Made by a program: the position numbers and the translations under genes
Notes under the pieces: model-generated
Database searches by the model: none
Seen by the model: the letters and a program-made list of their open reading frames with translations, nothing else
Told to the model about the DNA's origin: nothing
Source of the DNA: Micromonospora luteifusca
Lineage (GTDB): Bacteria; Actinomycetota; Actinomycetes; Mycobacteriales; Micromonosporaceae
Length of the DNA: 64,000 nucleotides
Direction of reading: 5' to 3'
NCBI RefSeq assembly: GCF_016907275.1
Contig: NZ_JAFBBP010000001.1
Location: 1,426,001 to 1,490,000, forward strand
Shown here: positions 27,737-36,509 of the stretch, one piece after another
Layout: each line of letters starts with the position of its first letter
How positions within the stretch are numbered: position 1 is the stretch's first letter

Positions 27737-28279
27737 ATGATCCCCCGCTCCCGCGCCACCGGTCGGGCCCTGTTCTACCAGGCCTTCTATCGCCTGCCGC
27801 TGCCGGTGCGTCGGCGCCTGGTTCGGCTGGCCGTGCCCAAGTACATCGTCGGGGCGGTCACTCTGGTCCGCGACTCCGAGGCGACTGGCGCGGGTCGGTT
27901 GCTGATGCTGCGCCAGCCACCCGGCAAGGGCTGGTCACTCCCCGCCGGCCTGCTGGACCGCGGCGAGGCCCCGGTGGTCGGCGCGGCCCGCGAGCTGTTC
28001 GAGGAATCCGGCATCCGGCTCCCCCCGTCCCGGCTGCGTCCGGCGGTGCCGAACGCGATCGTGCACGCCAAGGGCTGGGTGGACACGGTCTTCGAGACGG
28101 AGGTGCCGGCGTCCACCACCGAGCTGACGGTCGACGGCGCGGAGGTCTTCGAGGCCGCGTGGCACCCCCTGGACGACCTACCGAAGCTGACCTGGCCGAC
28201 CGCCCGACTGCTCGCCTACTACGACATCGGGCCGCTGGCTGGGCAGTTCCCGCCACCGGTCCCCGACGACATGCCATGA
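27737..28279 (+). CDS. NUDIX hydrolase
   Basis: The 180-residue protein carries a full Nudix box, G-x5-E-x7-REUxEExGU, as GLLDRGEAPVVGAARELFEESGI around residue 75. The family hydrolyses a nucleoside diphosphate linked to another group using Mg2+ or Mn2+. A basic N-terminal segment (RRRLVRLAVPKYIVGAVTLV) precedes the fold. No substrate-specificity motif is recognisable. Its TGA overlaps the ATG of the nucleotidyltransferase gene (ATGA), so both are made together; a sugar nucleotide or NDP-sugar by-product would be a sensible substrate, by inference only. Confidence 0.9.
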   Translation: MIPRSRATGRALFYQAFYRLPLPVRRRLVRLAVPKYIVGAVTLVRDSEATGAGRLLMLRQPPGKGWSLPAGLLDRGEAPVVGAARELFEESGIRLPPSRLRPAVPNAIVHAKGWVDTVFETEVPASTTELTVDGAEVFEAAWHPLDDLPKLTWPTARLLAYYDIGPLAGQFPPPVPDDMP

Positions 28280-29214
28280 CCGGCATGGTTGGCGGGCCGG
28301 CGGAGCTGTGCGCGGTGGTGCTCGCCGCCGGCGAGGGCACCAGGTTGCGCCCGCTCACCGAACGGGTGCCCAAGGCGCTCTGCCCGGTGGGCAACGTGCC
28401 ACTGCTGGACCGGGCGTTGGCCCGGCTGGCGGGGCTGGGCCTGGCCGGTCCCGCCCGGGTCGCGGTGAACGCCTGCTACCTCGGCGACCAGGTGGTCGCG
28501 CACGTGGGCGACCGCGCACACCTGTCCGTCGAGCCAGGCGACCCGCTGGGCACCGCGGGCGGGGTGGCCAACCTGCGGGACTGGATCGACGGGCGGCCGG
28601 TGCTGGTGGGCAACGCCGACGCGTACCTCGCCGACCCGGCGGCGCCCCCGGGCCCGGACGTGGCCGCCCTGCTCGACGGGTGGGACGGGCACACCGTACG
28701 CCTGCTCGGCCAGCCCGCCGCGGACCCGGCGGCACCGGGCACCTTCTCCGGGCACTGCTTCACCGGCTTCTCCCTGCTGCCCTGGCGGTTCGTCCGCGAT
28801 CTGCGGGTCGTCCAGTCCGACCTGGTCCACGCCGTGTGGCGCCCGGCGGAGTCGGTGGGTGCCCTGGAGGTGGTGGCCTACCCGGGCACCTTCTACGACA
28901 CCGGCACCCCGGCCGACTACCTGGCGGCCAACCTGCACGCCGCGGCCGGCGGCACCCTCGTCGACCCGTCCGCCTCGGTGACCGGCCGCTGTGTGGAGTC
29001 GGTGGTCGGCGCGGGCGCCCGGGTGCACGGCGATGTGGAGCGCGCCGTGGTCTGGCCGGGCGCGACGGTGCACGAGGGCGAGCGGTTGCGCGACGCGATC
29101 CGGGCCGGCGACAACCTGACCGTGCCGGTCACCTGTCCACCACCCTCGGCCTCGACCGGGCGGAAAACATCTAGCATGGGCGACGACGCCGACGAACGGA
29201 GAAATGTCCCGTGA
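28276..29214 (+). CDS. Sugar-1-phosphate nucleotidyltransferase (NTP_transferase)
   Basis: The 312-residue enzyme has the nucleotide-binding VVLAAGEGTRLRPLTERVPKAL signature, the metal/sugar-site VGNADAYL and a YDTGTPADYLAANL segment at the end of the catalytic domain. A short left-handed beta-helix follows (DPSASVTGRCVESVVGAGARV...). This is the pattern of mannose-1-phosphate guanylyltransferase and glucose-1-phosphate thymidylyl/uridylyltransferase. The GDP-mannose type is plausible because PimB nearby uses GDP-mannose, but the sequence does not settle the base or the sugar. Translation is coupled to both neighbours: ATGA with the NUDIX gene and GTGA with the RAM gene. Confidence 0.87.
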   Translation: MTGMVGGPAELCAVVLAAGEGTRLRPLTERVPKALCPVGNVPLLDRALARLAGLGLAGPARVAVNACYLGDQVVAHVGDRAHLSVEPGDPLGTAGGVANLRDWIDGRPVLVGNADAYLADPAAPPGPDVAALLDGWDGHTVRLLGQPAADPAAPGTFSGHCFTGFSLLPWRFVRDLRVVQSDLVHAVWRPAESVGALEVVAYPGTFYDTGTPADYLAANLHAAAGGTLVDPSASVTGRCVESVVGAGARVHGDVERAVVWPGATVHEGERLRDAIRAGDNLTVPVTCPPPSASTGRKTSSMGDDADERRNVP

Positions 29215-29498
29215 TCACCGCTATCGTGCTGATCGACTGCGCCACCGACGCGATCCCCGAGGTTGCGGAGACCCTGGCCAACCTTTCCGGCGTCAGTGAG
29301 GTCTACTCGGTGGCCGGGCACGTCGACCTCATCGCCATCGTCCGGGTCCGCGAGTTCGACCAGATCGCCCAGGTCATCGCCGGCAGCATCTCCAAGGTGC
29401 CGGGTGTGCTCAACACCGAGTCGCACATCGCGTTCCGGGCGTACTCCCAGCACGACCTGGAGGAGGCGTTCGCGATCGGCCTTTCCAGCGCCGACTGA
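29211..29498 (+). CDS. Stand-alone RAM (Lrp/AsnC ligand-binding) domain protein
   Basis: The 95-residue protein is only the RAM effector domain of the Lrp/AsnC family (ITAIVLIDCATDAIPEVAET, the GVSEVYSVAGHVDLIAIVRV strand-turn-strand, the C-terminal FRAYSQHDLEEAFAIG). There is no helix-turn-helix. Such SARD proteins bind amino acids and may modulate full-length Lrp regulators or other enzymes. GTG 29211 overlaps the preceding stop and has GGAG nine bases before it. Actinobacteria keep this gene near fadD/trpD/respiratory clusters, but no role is established to my knowledge. Confidence 0.88.
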   Translation: MITAIVLIDCATDAIPEVAETLANLSGVSEVYSVAGHVDLIAIVRVREFDQIAQVIAGSISKVPGVLNTESHIAFRAYSQHDLEEAFAIGLSSAD

Positions 29499-29515
29499 CC
29501 CACGCACGCACGGCG

Positions 29516-29544
29516 GCCGGTCCACCGCGCGGGTGGACCGGCCG
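29516..29544. terminator. Bidirectional terminator hairpin
   Basis: GGCCGGTCCACC (29516-29527) and GGTGGACCGGCC (29533-29544) form a perfect 12-bp stem with a five-base loop, centred in the 61-base gap between the convergent RAM and DUF4142 genes. Confidence 0.8.
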
Positions 29545-29559
29545 TCTGCTGTCGCTACG

Positions 29560-30249
29560 TCAGCTCTCGCTGGGAGCCGGCGTTTCGGTGGTGCCGCCAC
29601 CCGGAGCCGGAGCCTCGGTGCCGGTGCCACCCGGAGCAGGCGACTCGGTGCCGCCACCCGGAGCCGGCGACTCAGTGCCGGTGCCACCCGGGCTGGGCGT
29701 ACCGCTGGCGCTGGTCTGCGGAACCGGGATGCCCAGCTTGTTGGCGAGCTGCACCAGCTCGTCGTAGTGGGCCTGCAGCGTCGGCAGCGCGGTCTGCGCC
29801 AGCTGGACCACCGACTGCTCGGAGCCCTGCGAGATCTCCGTCTGGGTGGCCTGGATGGCCTGGACGTGGCCAGCCAGCTCACTGGTCACCCAGAGCCGGT
29901 CGAACTCCGCACCACTGGCGTTGTTCAGCTTGTCGATGACCGCCTGCTGATCGGCGCTCGGCTCGTTCGGCAGCTCCACCCCGAGCTGGGACGCGGTCTG
30001 CTGCACCGTCTGGTCCAGCTGGGTGTGGTCGGTCTTCAGCATCGCGCCCAGGTCCTTGACCCCCTGGTCCTGACCCTTCTGCTGGGCCAGGTCACCGGCG
30101 GTGATTTCGAACAGGTTGACCTGGTGTACCGCCTGCAGGTACTGGGTGTCCTGCGTCGACGGCTGTGCCGCGGCCTGCGCGGCCGCAGCCGGCGCGACCC
30201 CGACCAGTACCAGCGCGGCCAACAGGCCGAGGCGTTTGATACCCAACAT
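29560..30249 (-). CDS. Secreted DUF4142 protein with Pro/Gly repeat tail
   Basis: The 229-residue precursor begins with a signal peptide (MLGIKRLGLLAALVLVGVAPA, cleavage after AAA or AQA near residue 24). A four-helix, ferritin-like DUF4142 domain follows (about 28-170) with TQYLQAVHQVNLFEITAGDLA, LGAMLKTDHTQLDQ, and AIQATQTEI. The last 50 residues are imperfect 10-12-residue repeats of ESPAPGGTGT type, which look like a cell-wall-spanning or flexible linker. DUF4142 proteins are periplasmic or outer-layer proteins of unknown function. The start ATG 30249 has AAGGGGGGAAG before it, better than the upstream GTG codons. Confidence 0.85.
   Translation of the reverse strand: MLGIKRLGLLAALVLVGVAPAAAAQAAAQPSTQDTQYLQAVHQVNLFEITAGDLAQQKGQDQGVKDLGAMLKTDHTQLDQTVQQTASQLGVELPNEPSADQQAVIDKLNNASGAEFDRLWVTSELAGHVQAIQATQTEISQGSEQSVVQLAQTALPTLQAHYDELVQLANKLGIPVPQTSASGTPSPGGTGTESPAPGGGTESPAPGGTGTEAPAPGGGTTETPAPSES
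29577..29697. repeat. Degenerate in-frame repeats encoding the Pro/Gly tail
   Basis: About five imperfect 24-33-base units (CGGTGCC[GGTG]CCACCCGGAGC type) encode TESPAPGG-like repeats at the C-terminus of the DUF4142 protein. Confidence 0.75.
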
Positions 30250-30388
30250 GCTTCCCCCCCTTGAGACGTTGGACCGCACGCTTACCCGACTCACCGGGGT
30301 TATTCCTGCGATCGCCTGTCGCGCGGGGTCGACCGGTCCCGCCGTGGCAGTCCGACTCCGCCTCGGATGGGCGGTGGGTGCGAATACG

Positions 30389-30423
30389 ACGTGGCGCCCG
30401 CCGGAATCCGGCGGGCGCCACGT
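30389..30423 (-). terminator. Perfect 16-bp hairpin after qcrB
   Basis: The arms 30389-30404 and 30408-30423 (ACGTGGCGCCCGCCGG and its complement) pair perfectly around AAT. It lies 18 bases past the qcrB stop and should end the qcrCAB transcript. The stem is GC-rich with no T-run. Confidence 0.85.
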
Positions 30424-30441
30424 AACGGTGCGTTCAGGCGG

Positions 30442-32073
30442 TCAGCGGCGGCTCTCGCCGCTGCCGATCTCCTCGCGCTCGGGGCGGGCCTCGACCGGCG
30501 GGTGCCCAGGCGAGACCGGCGCCTCGACCGGCTTCTCGATCGGGTAGAAGAAGCCCCGGATGGCCGGGCCGAGGGCCCCCAGCCGGTTCATCTTCTTCGG
30601 CACGACCCAGCCGACGTATTCCAGCTCGCCGTGACCGTCCGCGTGCCCGTTCGACGCGCTGAGCGGCTGGTGCACCTCGACGAACCGGCCGTCCGGCATG
30701 CGCCGGATGATGCCGGTCTCCACGCCGTGCGCGAGCACCTCCCGGTCGTGCTGCTGCAGACCCAGGCAGAGCCGGTGCGTGACGTAGTACGCGATCGGCG
30801 GGACCACCAGCAGACCGATCCGGCCGGCCCAGGTCATCGCGTTCAAGCTGATCTGGAACTTGTCGGCGATCACGTCGTTGGCGCCGGAGAGCGTCAGCAC
30901 GATGTAGAAAGCGACGGCCATGGCGCCGACCGCGGTGCGGGCCGGAACATCGCGGGGCCGCTGGAGCAGGTTGTGGCTCTTGCGGTCCTTGAGGTGCCGG
31001 GCTTCCAGGAACGGGTACATCGTCGACAGGCCCACCAGGATGCCGGGCAGCACGACCGTCGGCCAGAACAGCGGCGGAATGACGTACCCGTCACCGAGCG
31101 GAATGTTGATTTCCCAGGCCGGCATGAGTCGGGTCGACCCGTCGAGGAACATGACGTACCAGTCGGGCTGGCTGGCGGCGGAGACCACCCACGCCTCGTA
31201 CGGGCCGAACAGCCAGATCGGGTTGATCTGCAACAGACCGCCCATCAGCGCGATGACGCCGAAGACGACCATGAAGAAGCCGCCCTGCTTCAACGCGTAC
31301 CGCGGGAACATCCGCTCGCCGACCACGTTGTTGTTGGTCCGGCCGGGGCCGGGCCACTGGGTGTGCTTCTGCTTGAAGACCAGGCCCAGGTGGACGCTGA
31401 TCAGGGCGACCAGTAGAGCCGGGATGAGCAGCACGTGGGCGATGAACATCCGGCTGATGATCATCGTGCCGGGGAACTCGCCACCGAAGATCGACGAGGT
31501 GACCCAGGACCCGATCACCGGGATGGACAGCATGATCGCCGAAGCGATCCGCAGGCCGGTGCCGGACAGGCCGTCGTCCGGCAGGCCGTACCCGGTGAAG
31601 CCGGCCAGGAAGCCGACCCAGAACAGCAGCGAACCGATGATCCAGTTGGTCTCGCGCGGCTTGCGGAAGGCACCGGTGAAGAAGACCCGCAGCATGTGCA
31701 CGACGATCGCGGCCATGAACAGCAGCGCAGCCCAGTGGTGCATCTGCCGCATCACCAGACCACCCCGGACGTCGAACGAGATGTCCAGGCTGGAGGCGTA
31801 CGCGGCGGACATCGGCGTGCCCTGCAACGGCGCGTAGCTGCCGTCGTAGACCACCTCGGTCATCGCCGGCTCGTAGAACAGGGTCAGGAACACACCGGTC
31901 AGCAGCAGCACGACGAACGAGAACAACGCGATCTCGCCGAGCAGGAAGGACCAGTGGTCCGGGAAGACCTTGTTCAGCAGCTTGCGCAGCGGGGTGGCCA
32001 CCGCGAAGCGGTCGTCCACTCCCACCGCGGCCTTGCCCGGCGTCGCCGCAAGGTCAAACTTTCGACGCTTCAT
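30442..32073 (-). CDS. qcrB: Cytochrome bc1 complex cytochrome b subunit
   Basis: The 543-residue membrane subunit oxidizes menaquinol in the bcc complex and carries the two b hemes. The four heme ligands lie in two helices: [14 protein letters not shown] and [16 protein letters not shown]. About nine transmembrane helices precede a hydrophilic C-terminal extension of about 120 residues, the actinobacterial form. The ATG overlaps the qcrA stop by four bases. The bcc complex forms a supercomplex with aa3 oxidase in Actinobacteria, and the ctaE gene lies upstream in the same direction. Confidence 0.96.
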   Translation of the reverse strand: MKRRKFDLAATPGKAAVGVDDRFAVATPLRKLLNKVFPDHWSFLLGEIALFSFVVLLLTGVFLTLFYEPAMTEVVYDGSYAPLQGTPMSAAYASSLDISFDVRGGLVMRQMHHWAALLFMAAIVVHMLRVFFTGAFRKPRETNWIIGSLLFWVGFLAGFTGYGLPDDGLSGTGLRIASAIMLSIPVIGSWVTSSIFGGEFPGTMIISRMFIAHVLLIPALLVALISVHLGLVFKQKHTQWPGPGRTNNNVVGERMFPRYALKQGGFFMVVFGVIALMGGLLQINPIWLFGPYEAWVVSAASQPDWYVMFLDGSTRLMPAWEINIPLGDGYVIPPLFWPTVVLPGILVGLSTMYPFLEARHLKDRKSHNLLQRPRDVPARTAVGAMAVAFYIVLTLSGANDVIADKFQISLNAMTWAGRIGLLVVPPIAYYVTHRLCLGLQQHDREVLAHGVETGIIRRMPDGRFVEVHQPLSASNGHADGHGELEYVGWVVPKKMNRLGALGPAIRGFFYPIEKPVEAPVSPGHPPVEARPEREEIGSGESRR

Positions 32074-33158
32074 GGCCGCTCCCAGAAATCAGGCCCGACG
32101 GTCTCGGTGTAGTCGGACTTCGCCACGAAGAAGCCCTCGGAGTCCACCTCGATCGGCAGCTGCGGCAACCGCCGGCTGGCGGGGCCGAAGACGGGCCGGG
32201 CGTTGTCGGTGATCAGGAACTGGGACTGGTGGCACGGGCAGAGCAGCCGGTTGGTCTGCTGCTCGAACAGGCTGGCGGGGCACCCGGCGTGGGTGCAGAC
32301 CTTGGAGAACGCCGCGTAGTTGCCCCACATGTAGTCGCCGTGGCCGATCCGTTCGTTGGCCCGGCGCGACTCCTGCGCGTCGCTGTCCCGAAGGTGGATC
32401 AGCAGCGTCGGCGAGTCGGCGTGCCTGTTGCTCACGCCGTGGTCGATGCCGGGGAAAACGGTCAGCTGCCCACCGGTGCTGATGTCCGCAGGGCGGACCG
32501 GCCGGCCGTCCTCGCGGACGAGGCGGATCGGCTGACCGCCCTCGGCCGTGGCGAACCCGGTCGTGAACATCTGGTTGTTCTTGTGCGGCTGGGAGATCAG
32601 ACCGCCGACCAGCGGCGCCGCGAGGACGGCGCCGACCGGTGCCAGACCGGCCAGCAGCGAGATGCCCAGCAGCGGCCGACGCTTCACACCCAGCTCGTCC
32701 GCCATGTACAGCATGGTCTCGCCGGTGATGGTGCGACCTTCGGAATCCACCTGGCCCTCGTGCCGGTCCTGGATCGAGACCTCCTTGGGCAGCAACTTCT
32801 TGCCCCAGGTGAGGATGCCGAAGCCGACGGCGAGCAGCGCGATGCCGAGGCTGGCGCCCAGCAGCGGGGTATACCACTTGTCGCCGCCACGGCCCGGCTC
32901 GTACTGCCACGGCCACCAGATGTAGACGGCCAGGAAGACGGTCGCGGCCAGGCCGGTGATCAGGAAGAGCCCGGCGACCACGCGGGTCAGACGACGCTCC
33001 GCCTTGGTGCCGGGCAGCACCTGCGGCTCGTAGTGGACGATTTCGATGTCGTCCCGCCGAGCGCCCTCACGAACGATGTCGAACCGGGTCAGCTTGGGGT
33101 CGTTCACGTCGAGCGGCTCCCGGCCCTGCGGGGCCTGGTGCTCGGTGTGGGTGCTCAT
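32070..33158 (-). CDS. qcrA: Rieske iron-sulfur subunit of the bc1 complex
   Basis: The 362-residue protein has the actinobacterial Rieske layout: a hydrophilic N-terminus, three transmembrane helices (about 55-75, 88-108 and 155-180) instead of one, and the C-terminal Rieske fold. The 2Fe-2S ligands are in CTHAGCP and CPCHQSQF (two Cys, two His, plus the disulfide Cys). It passes electrons from menaquinol to QcrC. Overlap with qcrB and the 64-base gap after qcrC show one operon. Confidence 0.96.
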   Translation of the reverse strand: MSTHTEHQAPQGREPLDVNDPKLTRFDIVREGARRDDIEIVHYEPQVLPGTKAERRLTRVVAGLFLITGLAATVFLAVYIWWPWQYEPGRGGDKWYTPLLGASLGIALLAVGFGILTWGKKLLPKEVSIQDRHEGQVDSEGRTITGETMLYMADELGVKRRPLLGISLLAGLAPVGAVLAAPLVGGLISQPHKNNQMFTTGFATAEGGQPIRLVREDGRPVRPADISTGGQLTVFPGIDHGVSNRHADSPTLLIHLRDSDAQESRRANERIGHGDYMWGNYAAFSKVCTHAGCPASLFEQQTNRLLCPCHQSQFLITDNARPVFGPASRRLPQLPIEVDSEGFFVAKSDYTETVGPDFWERP

Positions 33159-33222
33159 GCCGTCACCTCGCTACGGGTGGTGCCGAGCGGCACCACAGCA
33201 CTGATTCGAATGATCCGCTCGG

Positions 33223-34059
33223 TCACGACTTGCCCGCAATCCACAGGCTGGCGAAGACGAGCGCCACGATGCCGATCAGGAAGATCGCCATGCCCTCGGT
33301 GGACGGGCCGTACCGCCCGAGGTTGAACCCACCCGGGTCCTGGTCGTGCTTCAGCGTCTCCTGGATGTAGGCGATGATGTCGGCCTTCTGCTCCGGCCGA
33401 AGCTGGTTGTCGCCGAACACCGGCATGTTCTGCGGGCCGCTCAACATCGCCGCGTAGATCTGGCGGTCGGTCGCGGGGTGCAGGCTCGGGGCGAACTTGC
33501 CCGAGGAGAGCGCACCGCCGCCGCCACCGAACGCGTGGCACTGCGAGCAGTTGATCCGGAACAGCTCACCGCCGGCCGCGACGTTGCCGTCCTCGCGGAG
33601 TTCGTCGCCGTCCGGCACGACCGGGCCGCCGCCGAGCTCCTGGATGTACTGGGCGAGCTGACGGGTCTGCTCATCGGTGAAGACCGGGGGCTTGCGGTGC
33701 GCCTGGGCCTCCTGGCGGGCCAGCGGCATCCGCCCGGAGCTGACCTGGAACTCGACCGAGGCCGCGCCGACGCCGACCAGGCTCGGCCCGCGACCCTCGA
33801 CACCCTGGGCGTTGCGGCCGTGACAGGTCACGCAGCTCACGTCGAACAGCGCCTTGCCCTCGGCGGCGGCGCCGGTCAGCTGCGGGTTGTCCTGCGCCTG
33901 GGCACCCGGGGCAAAGACGGTGTAGGCGCCGCCGGCGAGCATCAGCGCGGCGATCAGCCGGACCGCGGCGCCCAGCCGGCGGCGGCCCCTGCTGCGCGCG
34001 GCGGGCCGCTCGCGCAACCGCGCGAGCAGACCGCGTCGGCGGTCGTTGTCAGAAGTCAT
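33223..34059 (-). CDS. qcrC: Di-heme cytochrome c subunit of the bc1 complex
   Basis: The 278-residue protein has two class-I cytochrome c domains with CVTCH (about residue 76) and CSQCH (about 183). It is anchored by an N-terminal helix (RLIAALMLAGGAYTVFAPGA, after a twin-Arg-rich basic stretch) and by a C-terminal helix (GMAIFLIGIVALVFASLWIAG). The two hemes replace the soluble cytochrome c and hand electrons directly to the oxidase CuA site, as known for Mycobacterium and Corynebacterium. Distal axial ligands lie in SSGRMPL and GPQNMPVF. Confidence 0.95.
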   Translation of the reverse strand: MTSDNDRRRGLLARLRERPAARSRGRRRLGAAVRLIAALMLAGGAYTVFAPGAQAQDNPQLTGAAAEGKALFDVSCVTCHGRNAQGVEGRGPSLVGVGAASVEFQVSSGRMPLARQEAQAHRKPPVFTDEQTRQLAQYIQELGGGPVVPDGDELREDGNVAAGGELFRINCSQCHAFGGGGGALSSGKFAPSLHPATDRQIYAAMLSGPQNMPVFGDNQLRPEQKADIIAYIQETLKHDQDPGGFNLGRYGPSTEGMAIFLIGIVALVFASLWIAGKS

Positions 34060-34129
34060 GAGCGGTGTCCTTAACCGGTTGGACCTGTCTCAGGGGACGG
34101 AGCAGCAGCGCGGAATGTGACGCGCAAGA

Positions 34130-34729
34130 TCACTGAAGCCAGTAGATCATGGCGTACAGCCCGATCCACACGACGTCGACGAAGTGCCAGTAGTACGACA
34201 CGACGATCGCCGAGGTCGCCTGCGCCGGGGTGAACCGGCCCATGGTCGTACGGACCATGAAGATGATGAAGGCGATCAGACCGCCGGTCACGTGCAGGCC
34301 GTGGAAGCCAGTGGTCAGGTAGAACACCGACCCGTACCCGTCTCCGTTGATCTTGACGCCGTCGGCGACCAGGTGGCGGTACTCGTTCAGCTGGCCGAGC
34401 ACGAAGATCAGGCCCATCACGAAGGTGACGGTGAACCAGCGCCGCAGCGCGTGCACGTCACCCTTCTCCGCCGCGAAGACGCCGAGCTGGCACGTCACGG
34501 AGGACAGCACCAGGATCACGGTGAAGGTGGTCGCGTAGGGGATGTTCAGCGATTCGGTGTGCTTCTCCCATTGCTCCGGCGCAGCCGCGCGGATGGAGAA
34601 GTACATCGCGAACAACGCCGCGAAGAACATGAGTTCGCTTGAGAGCCACACGATCGTCCCGACGCTGACCATGTTCGGTCGGGTCAGAGAATGGATCCGG
34701 CTCTTGTCAATGGCTGGGGCCGCAGTCAC
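34130..34729 (-). CDS. ctaE: Cytochrome c oxidase subunit III
   Basis: The 199-residue protein has five transmembrane helices and the subunit III pattern: [42 protein letters not shown] and the terminal [20 protein letters not shown]. It stabilizes the aa3 oxidase and its proton uptake. It is the first gene of the ctaE-qcrCAB run; qcrC follows after 70 bases. The catalytic subunit I gene ctaD is not next to it or elsewhere in the window. Confidence 0.95.
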   Translation of the reverse strand: MTAAPAIDKSRIHSLTRPNMVSVGTIVWLSSELMFFAALFAMYFSIRAAAPEQWEKHTESLNIPYATTFTVILVLSSVTCQLGVFAAEKGDVHALRRWFTVTFVMGLIFVLGQLNEYRHLVADGVKINGDGYGSVFYLTTGFHGLHVTGGLIAFIIFMVRTTMGRFTPAQATSAIVVSYYWHFVDVVWIGLYAMIYWLQ

Positions 34730-34824
34730 GCCGTCATTATTGCCCCTGACCGGGGCCCGCGATCAGCGGGGTGGCAAACCTGCGCCTTCCGTGGCCCGAG
34801 CGTCGGGGTCCGGTTCGCCTGGCC

Positions 34825-34830
34825 TAGCCT
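34825..34830 (+). promoter_or_regulatory. -10 box of a probable leaderless promoter for the CtaG-like gene
   Basis: TAGCCT is followed by seven bases and GTG 34838. The gap from ctaE (start 34729) is divergent, 108 bases. Confidence 0.45.
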
Positions 34831-34837
34831 GAAAAGC

Positions 34838-35758
34838 GTGCTACACGTCGATCCGATCTTCGCCGCCACCTCGGCCCCACCGCCCTTCACCATCAGCGCG
34901 GTGCTGACCGAGACCCGCCTGGACAGCTGGCTGGCCCTGGGCCTGGTGCTCGCCGCCGGCCTGTACCTGTACGGGGTATACCGGCTGCGCCTGCGTGGGG
35001 ACCGCTGGCCGATCGCCCGTACCGTGTTCTTCCTCGGCCCCGGCCTGGGCGGAATCGCGCTGGTCACGGTCAGCGGGCTGCACGCCTACGACACCGCCAT
35101 GCTGTCCGTGCACATGATCCAGCACATGGTGCTGTCCATGGTGGCGCCGATCTTCCTCGCGCTGGGCGCGCCGATGACCCTGGCCCTGCGGACCCTACCG
35201 GTCAGGCCACGCAAGCGCCTGCTGGCGATCGTGCACAGCCGCGTCGCCCGGGTCTACAGCTTCCCGCTGGTGGCGTTCGCCATCTTCGTGGTCAACCCGT
35301 TCGCCCTGTACTTCAGCGACCTGTACCGCTTCACCCTCGAACACGCCTGGGCGCACGAGCTGGTGCACGCGCACTTCATCATGACCGGCTGCGTGTTCTT
35401 CTGGCCGCTGCTCGGGCTCGACCCGCTGCCCGGCCGCTGGCCGTACCCGGCGCGTGCGCTGCTGATGCTGCTCTCCGTGCCGTTCCACACCGTGCTCGGC
35501 CTCACCATCATGCAGAGCACCACGCTCTTCGGCGGCGACTGGTACCCGTCGCTCAACCTGAGCTGGGCCGACCCCTGGGACGACCAGATGGTCGCCGGCG
35601 GCATCCTCTGGGCCGGTGGTGAGTTCGTCAGTGTGACCATGCTCGCGGTGCTGGTGGTCCAGTGGGTCAAACAGTCCGAGCGGGAGGCCCGCCGGGTCGA
35701 CCGCGAGCTCGACCGCCAGGAGGCCCGCGAGCGCGCCGCCGACGCCACGAGCGCCTGA
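34838..35758 (+). CDS. Cytochrome c oxidase assembly factor, CtaG (caa3) type
   Basis: The 306-residue protein has about seven transmembrane helices. The key segments SVHMIQHMVLSMVAPIFLALGAP, HELVHAHFIMTGCVFFWPLLG and VPFHTVLGLTIM hold the conserved His residues of the caa3_CtaG family (also called DUF420/YtpI-like), thought to help copper insertion into oxidase CuB. A basic/acidic amphipathic helix ends it (EREARRVDRELDRQEARERAA). It diverges from ctaE, which fits a role in making the oxidase. GTG 34838 has no ribosome site; the TAGCCT box makes a leaderless transcript likely. Confidence 0.87.
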   Translation: MLHVDPIFAATSAPPPFTISAVLTETRLDSWLALGLVLAAGLYLYGVYRLRLRGDRWPIARTVFFLGPGLGGIALVTVSGLHAYDTAMLSVHMIQHMVLSMVAPIFLALGAPMTLALRTLPVRPRKRLLAIVHSRVARVYSFPLVAFAIFVVNPFALYFSDLYRFTLEHAWAHELVHAHFIMTGCVFFWPLLGLDPLPGRWPYPARALLMLLSVPFHTVLGLTIMQSTTLFGGDWYPSLNLSWADPWDDQMVAGGILWAGGEFVSVTMLAVLVVQWVKQSEREARRVDRELDRQEARERAADATSA

Positions 35759-35824
35759 GCTGCCCGGACGGTACGCCCCAGCGGACCGCGCCGGGCGGGA
35801 TGTCGGCTACGTCACGCCGACCGG

Positions 35825-35830
35825 TACGAT
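35825..35830 (+). promoter_or_regulatory. Possible -10 box ahead of the leader ORF and receiver gene
   Basis: TACGAT lies 37 bases ahead of ATG 35867, followed by GAGGTGGGAG (35845-35854). No good -35 is visible. Confidence 0.3.
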
Positions 35831-35866
35831 CCACGGGCAGCTACGAGGTGGGAGCCAGTCCAGCCA

Positions 35867-36025
35867 ATGAGTGAGCGCGGCGAACGAATCATCAGGCGCG
35901 GTGCGATGGTGCCTCATGACGGCACTGCTCACAGTCCGGCTCCCGGCCGAGGCCATCTTGAGGCTATGGGATATCACGAAACGGCCGGTACCCGGACCGT
36001 TCGGCGAAGCGGAGTGCCGGCATGA
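35867..36025 (+). CDS. Possible 52-residue leader ORF overlapping the receiver-like gene
   Basis: ATG 35867 opens a frame (MSERGERIIRRGAMVPHDG...) of 52 residues that closes with TGA 36023-36025, so its stop overlaps the ATG of the next gene (ATGA). The N-terminus is Arg-rich like two other leader ORFs in this window. No fold is recognised. It may be a coupling leader without product function, or non-coding. The repeat-like first bases (GAGTGAGCGCGGCGAACGAA) argue for a dispersed start-site element. Confidence 0.4.
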   Translation: MSERGERIIRRGAMVPHDGTAHSPAPGRGHLEAMGYHETAGTRTVRRSGVPA

Positions 36026-36417
36026 GCGATCGTCTTTGCACCGTCCTGCTCTACAGCGACGACCCGCAGGTCCGTGATCGGATGCGGATGGCCGTCGGCA
36101 CTCGGCCCGCGCCCGGGCTGCAGATCGAGTTCGTCGACGCGTCGACCTACGCGGAGACCATCCGGCTGGTCGACGACTACGAGATCGACCTGCTGCTGCT
36201 CGACGGCGAGGCGAGCCCGGGCGGCGGCATCGGCATCGCCCGGCAGATCAAGGACGACCGGGACGACGCTCCCCCGACCTGCCTGGTGATCGCCCGCGCC
36301 GCCGACCGATGGCTCGCCGCGTACGCCGAGGTCGACGCGACGCTGATGCACCCGCTCGACCCGGTGACCACCGGCGGCACGGTGGCCGAGTTGCTGCGGA
36401 CGCACGCACCCGCCTGA
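36022..36417 (+). CDS. Receiver-like (pseudo-response-regulator) protein
   Basis: The 131-residue protein has a CheY-like layout: [14 protein letters not shown] (acidic pair as DD), [17 protein letters not shown] (Asp of the phospho-acceptor position), PTCLVIARA (the Thr/Ser switch replaced by Ala) and a final ATLMHPLDP where Lys is expected, reading His or Pro. The missing Lys and switch residue suggest that phosphorylation is weak or absent. There is no output domain. This small gene is found with the respiratory/trpD locus of Actinobacteria, and its role is unknown. TrpD follows 92 bases downstream. Confidence 0.75.
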   Translation: MSDRLCTVLLYSDDPQVRDRMRMAVGTRPAPGLQIEFVDASTYAETIRLVDDYEIDLLLLDGEASPGGGIGIARQIKDDRDDAPPTCLVIARAADRWLAAYAEVDATLMHPLDPVTTGGTVAELLRTHAPA

Positions 36418-36509
36418 CGTCCCCAAGCTCTCCGGCACCGTCACGGCGCCGGGTCTCCTCGGCGCCGATTCCAGCCCACCCGCACTTCGCACGCTTCGGG
36501 AGGCCCGCC

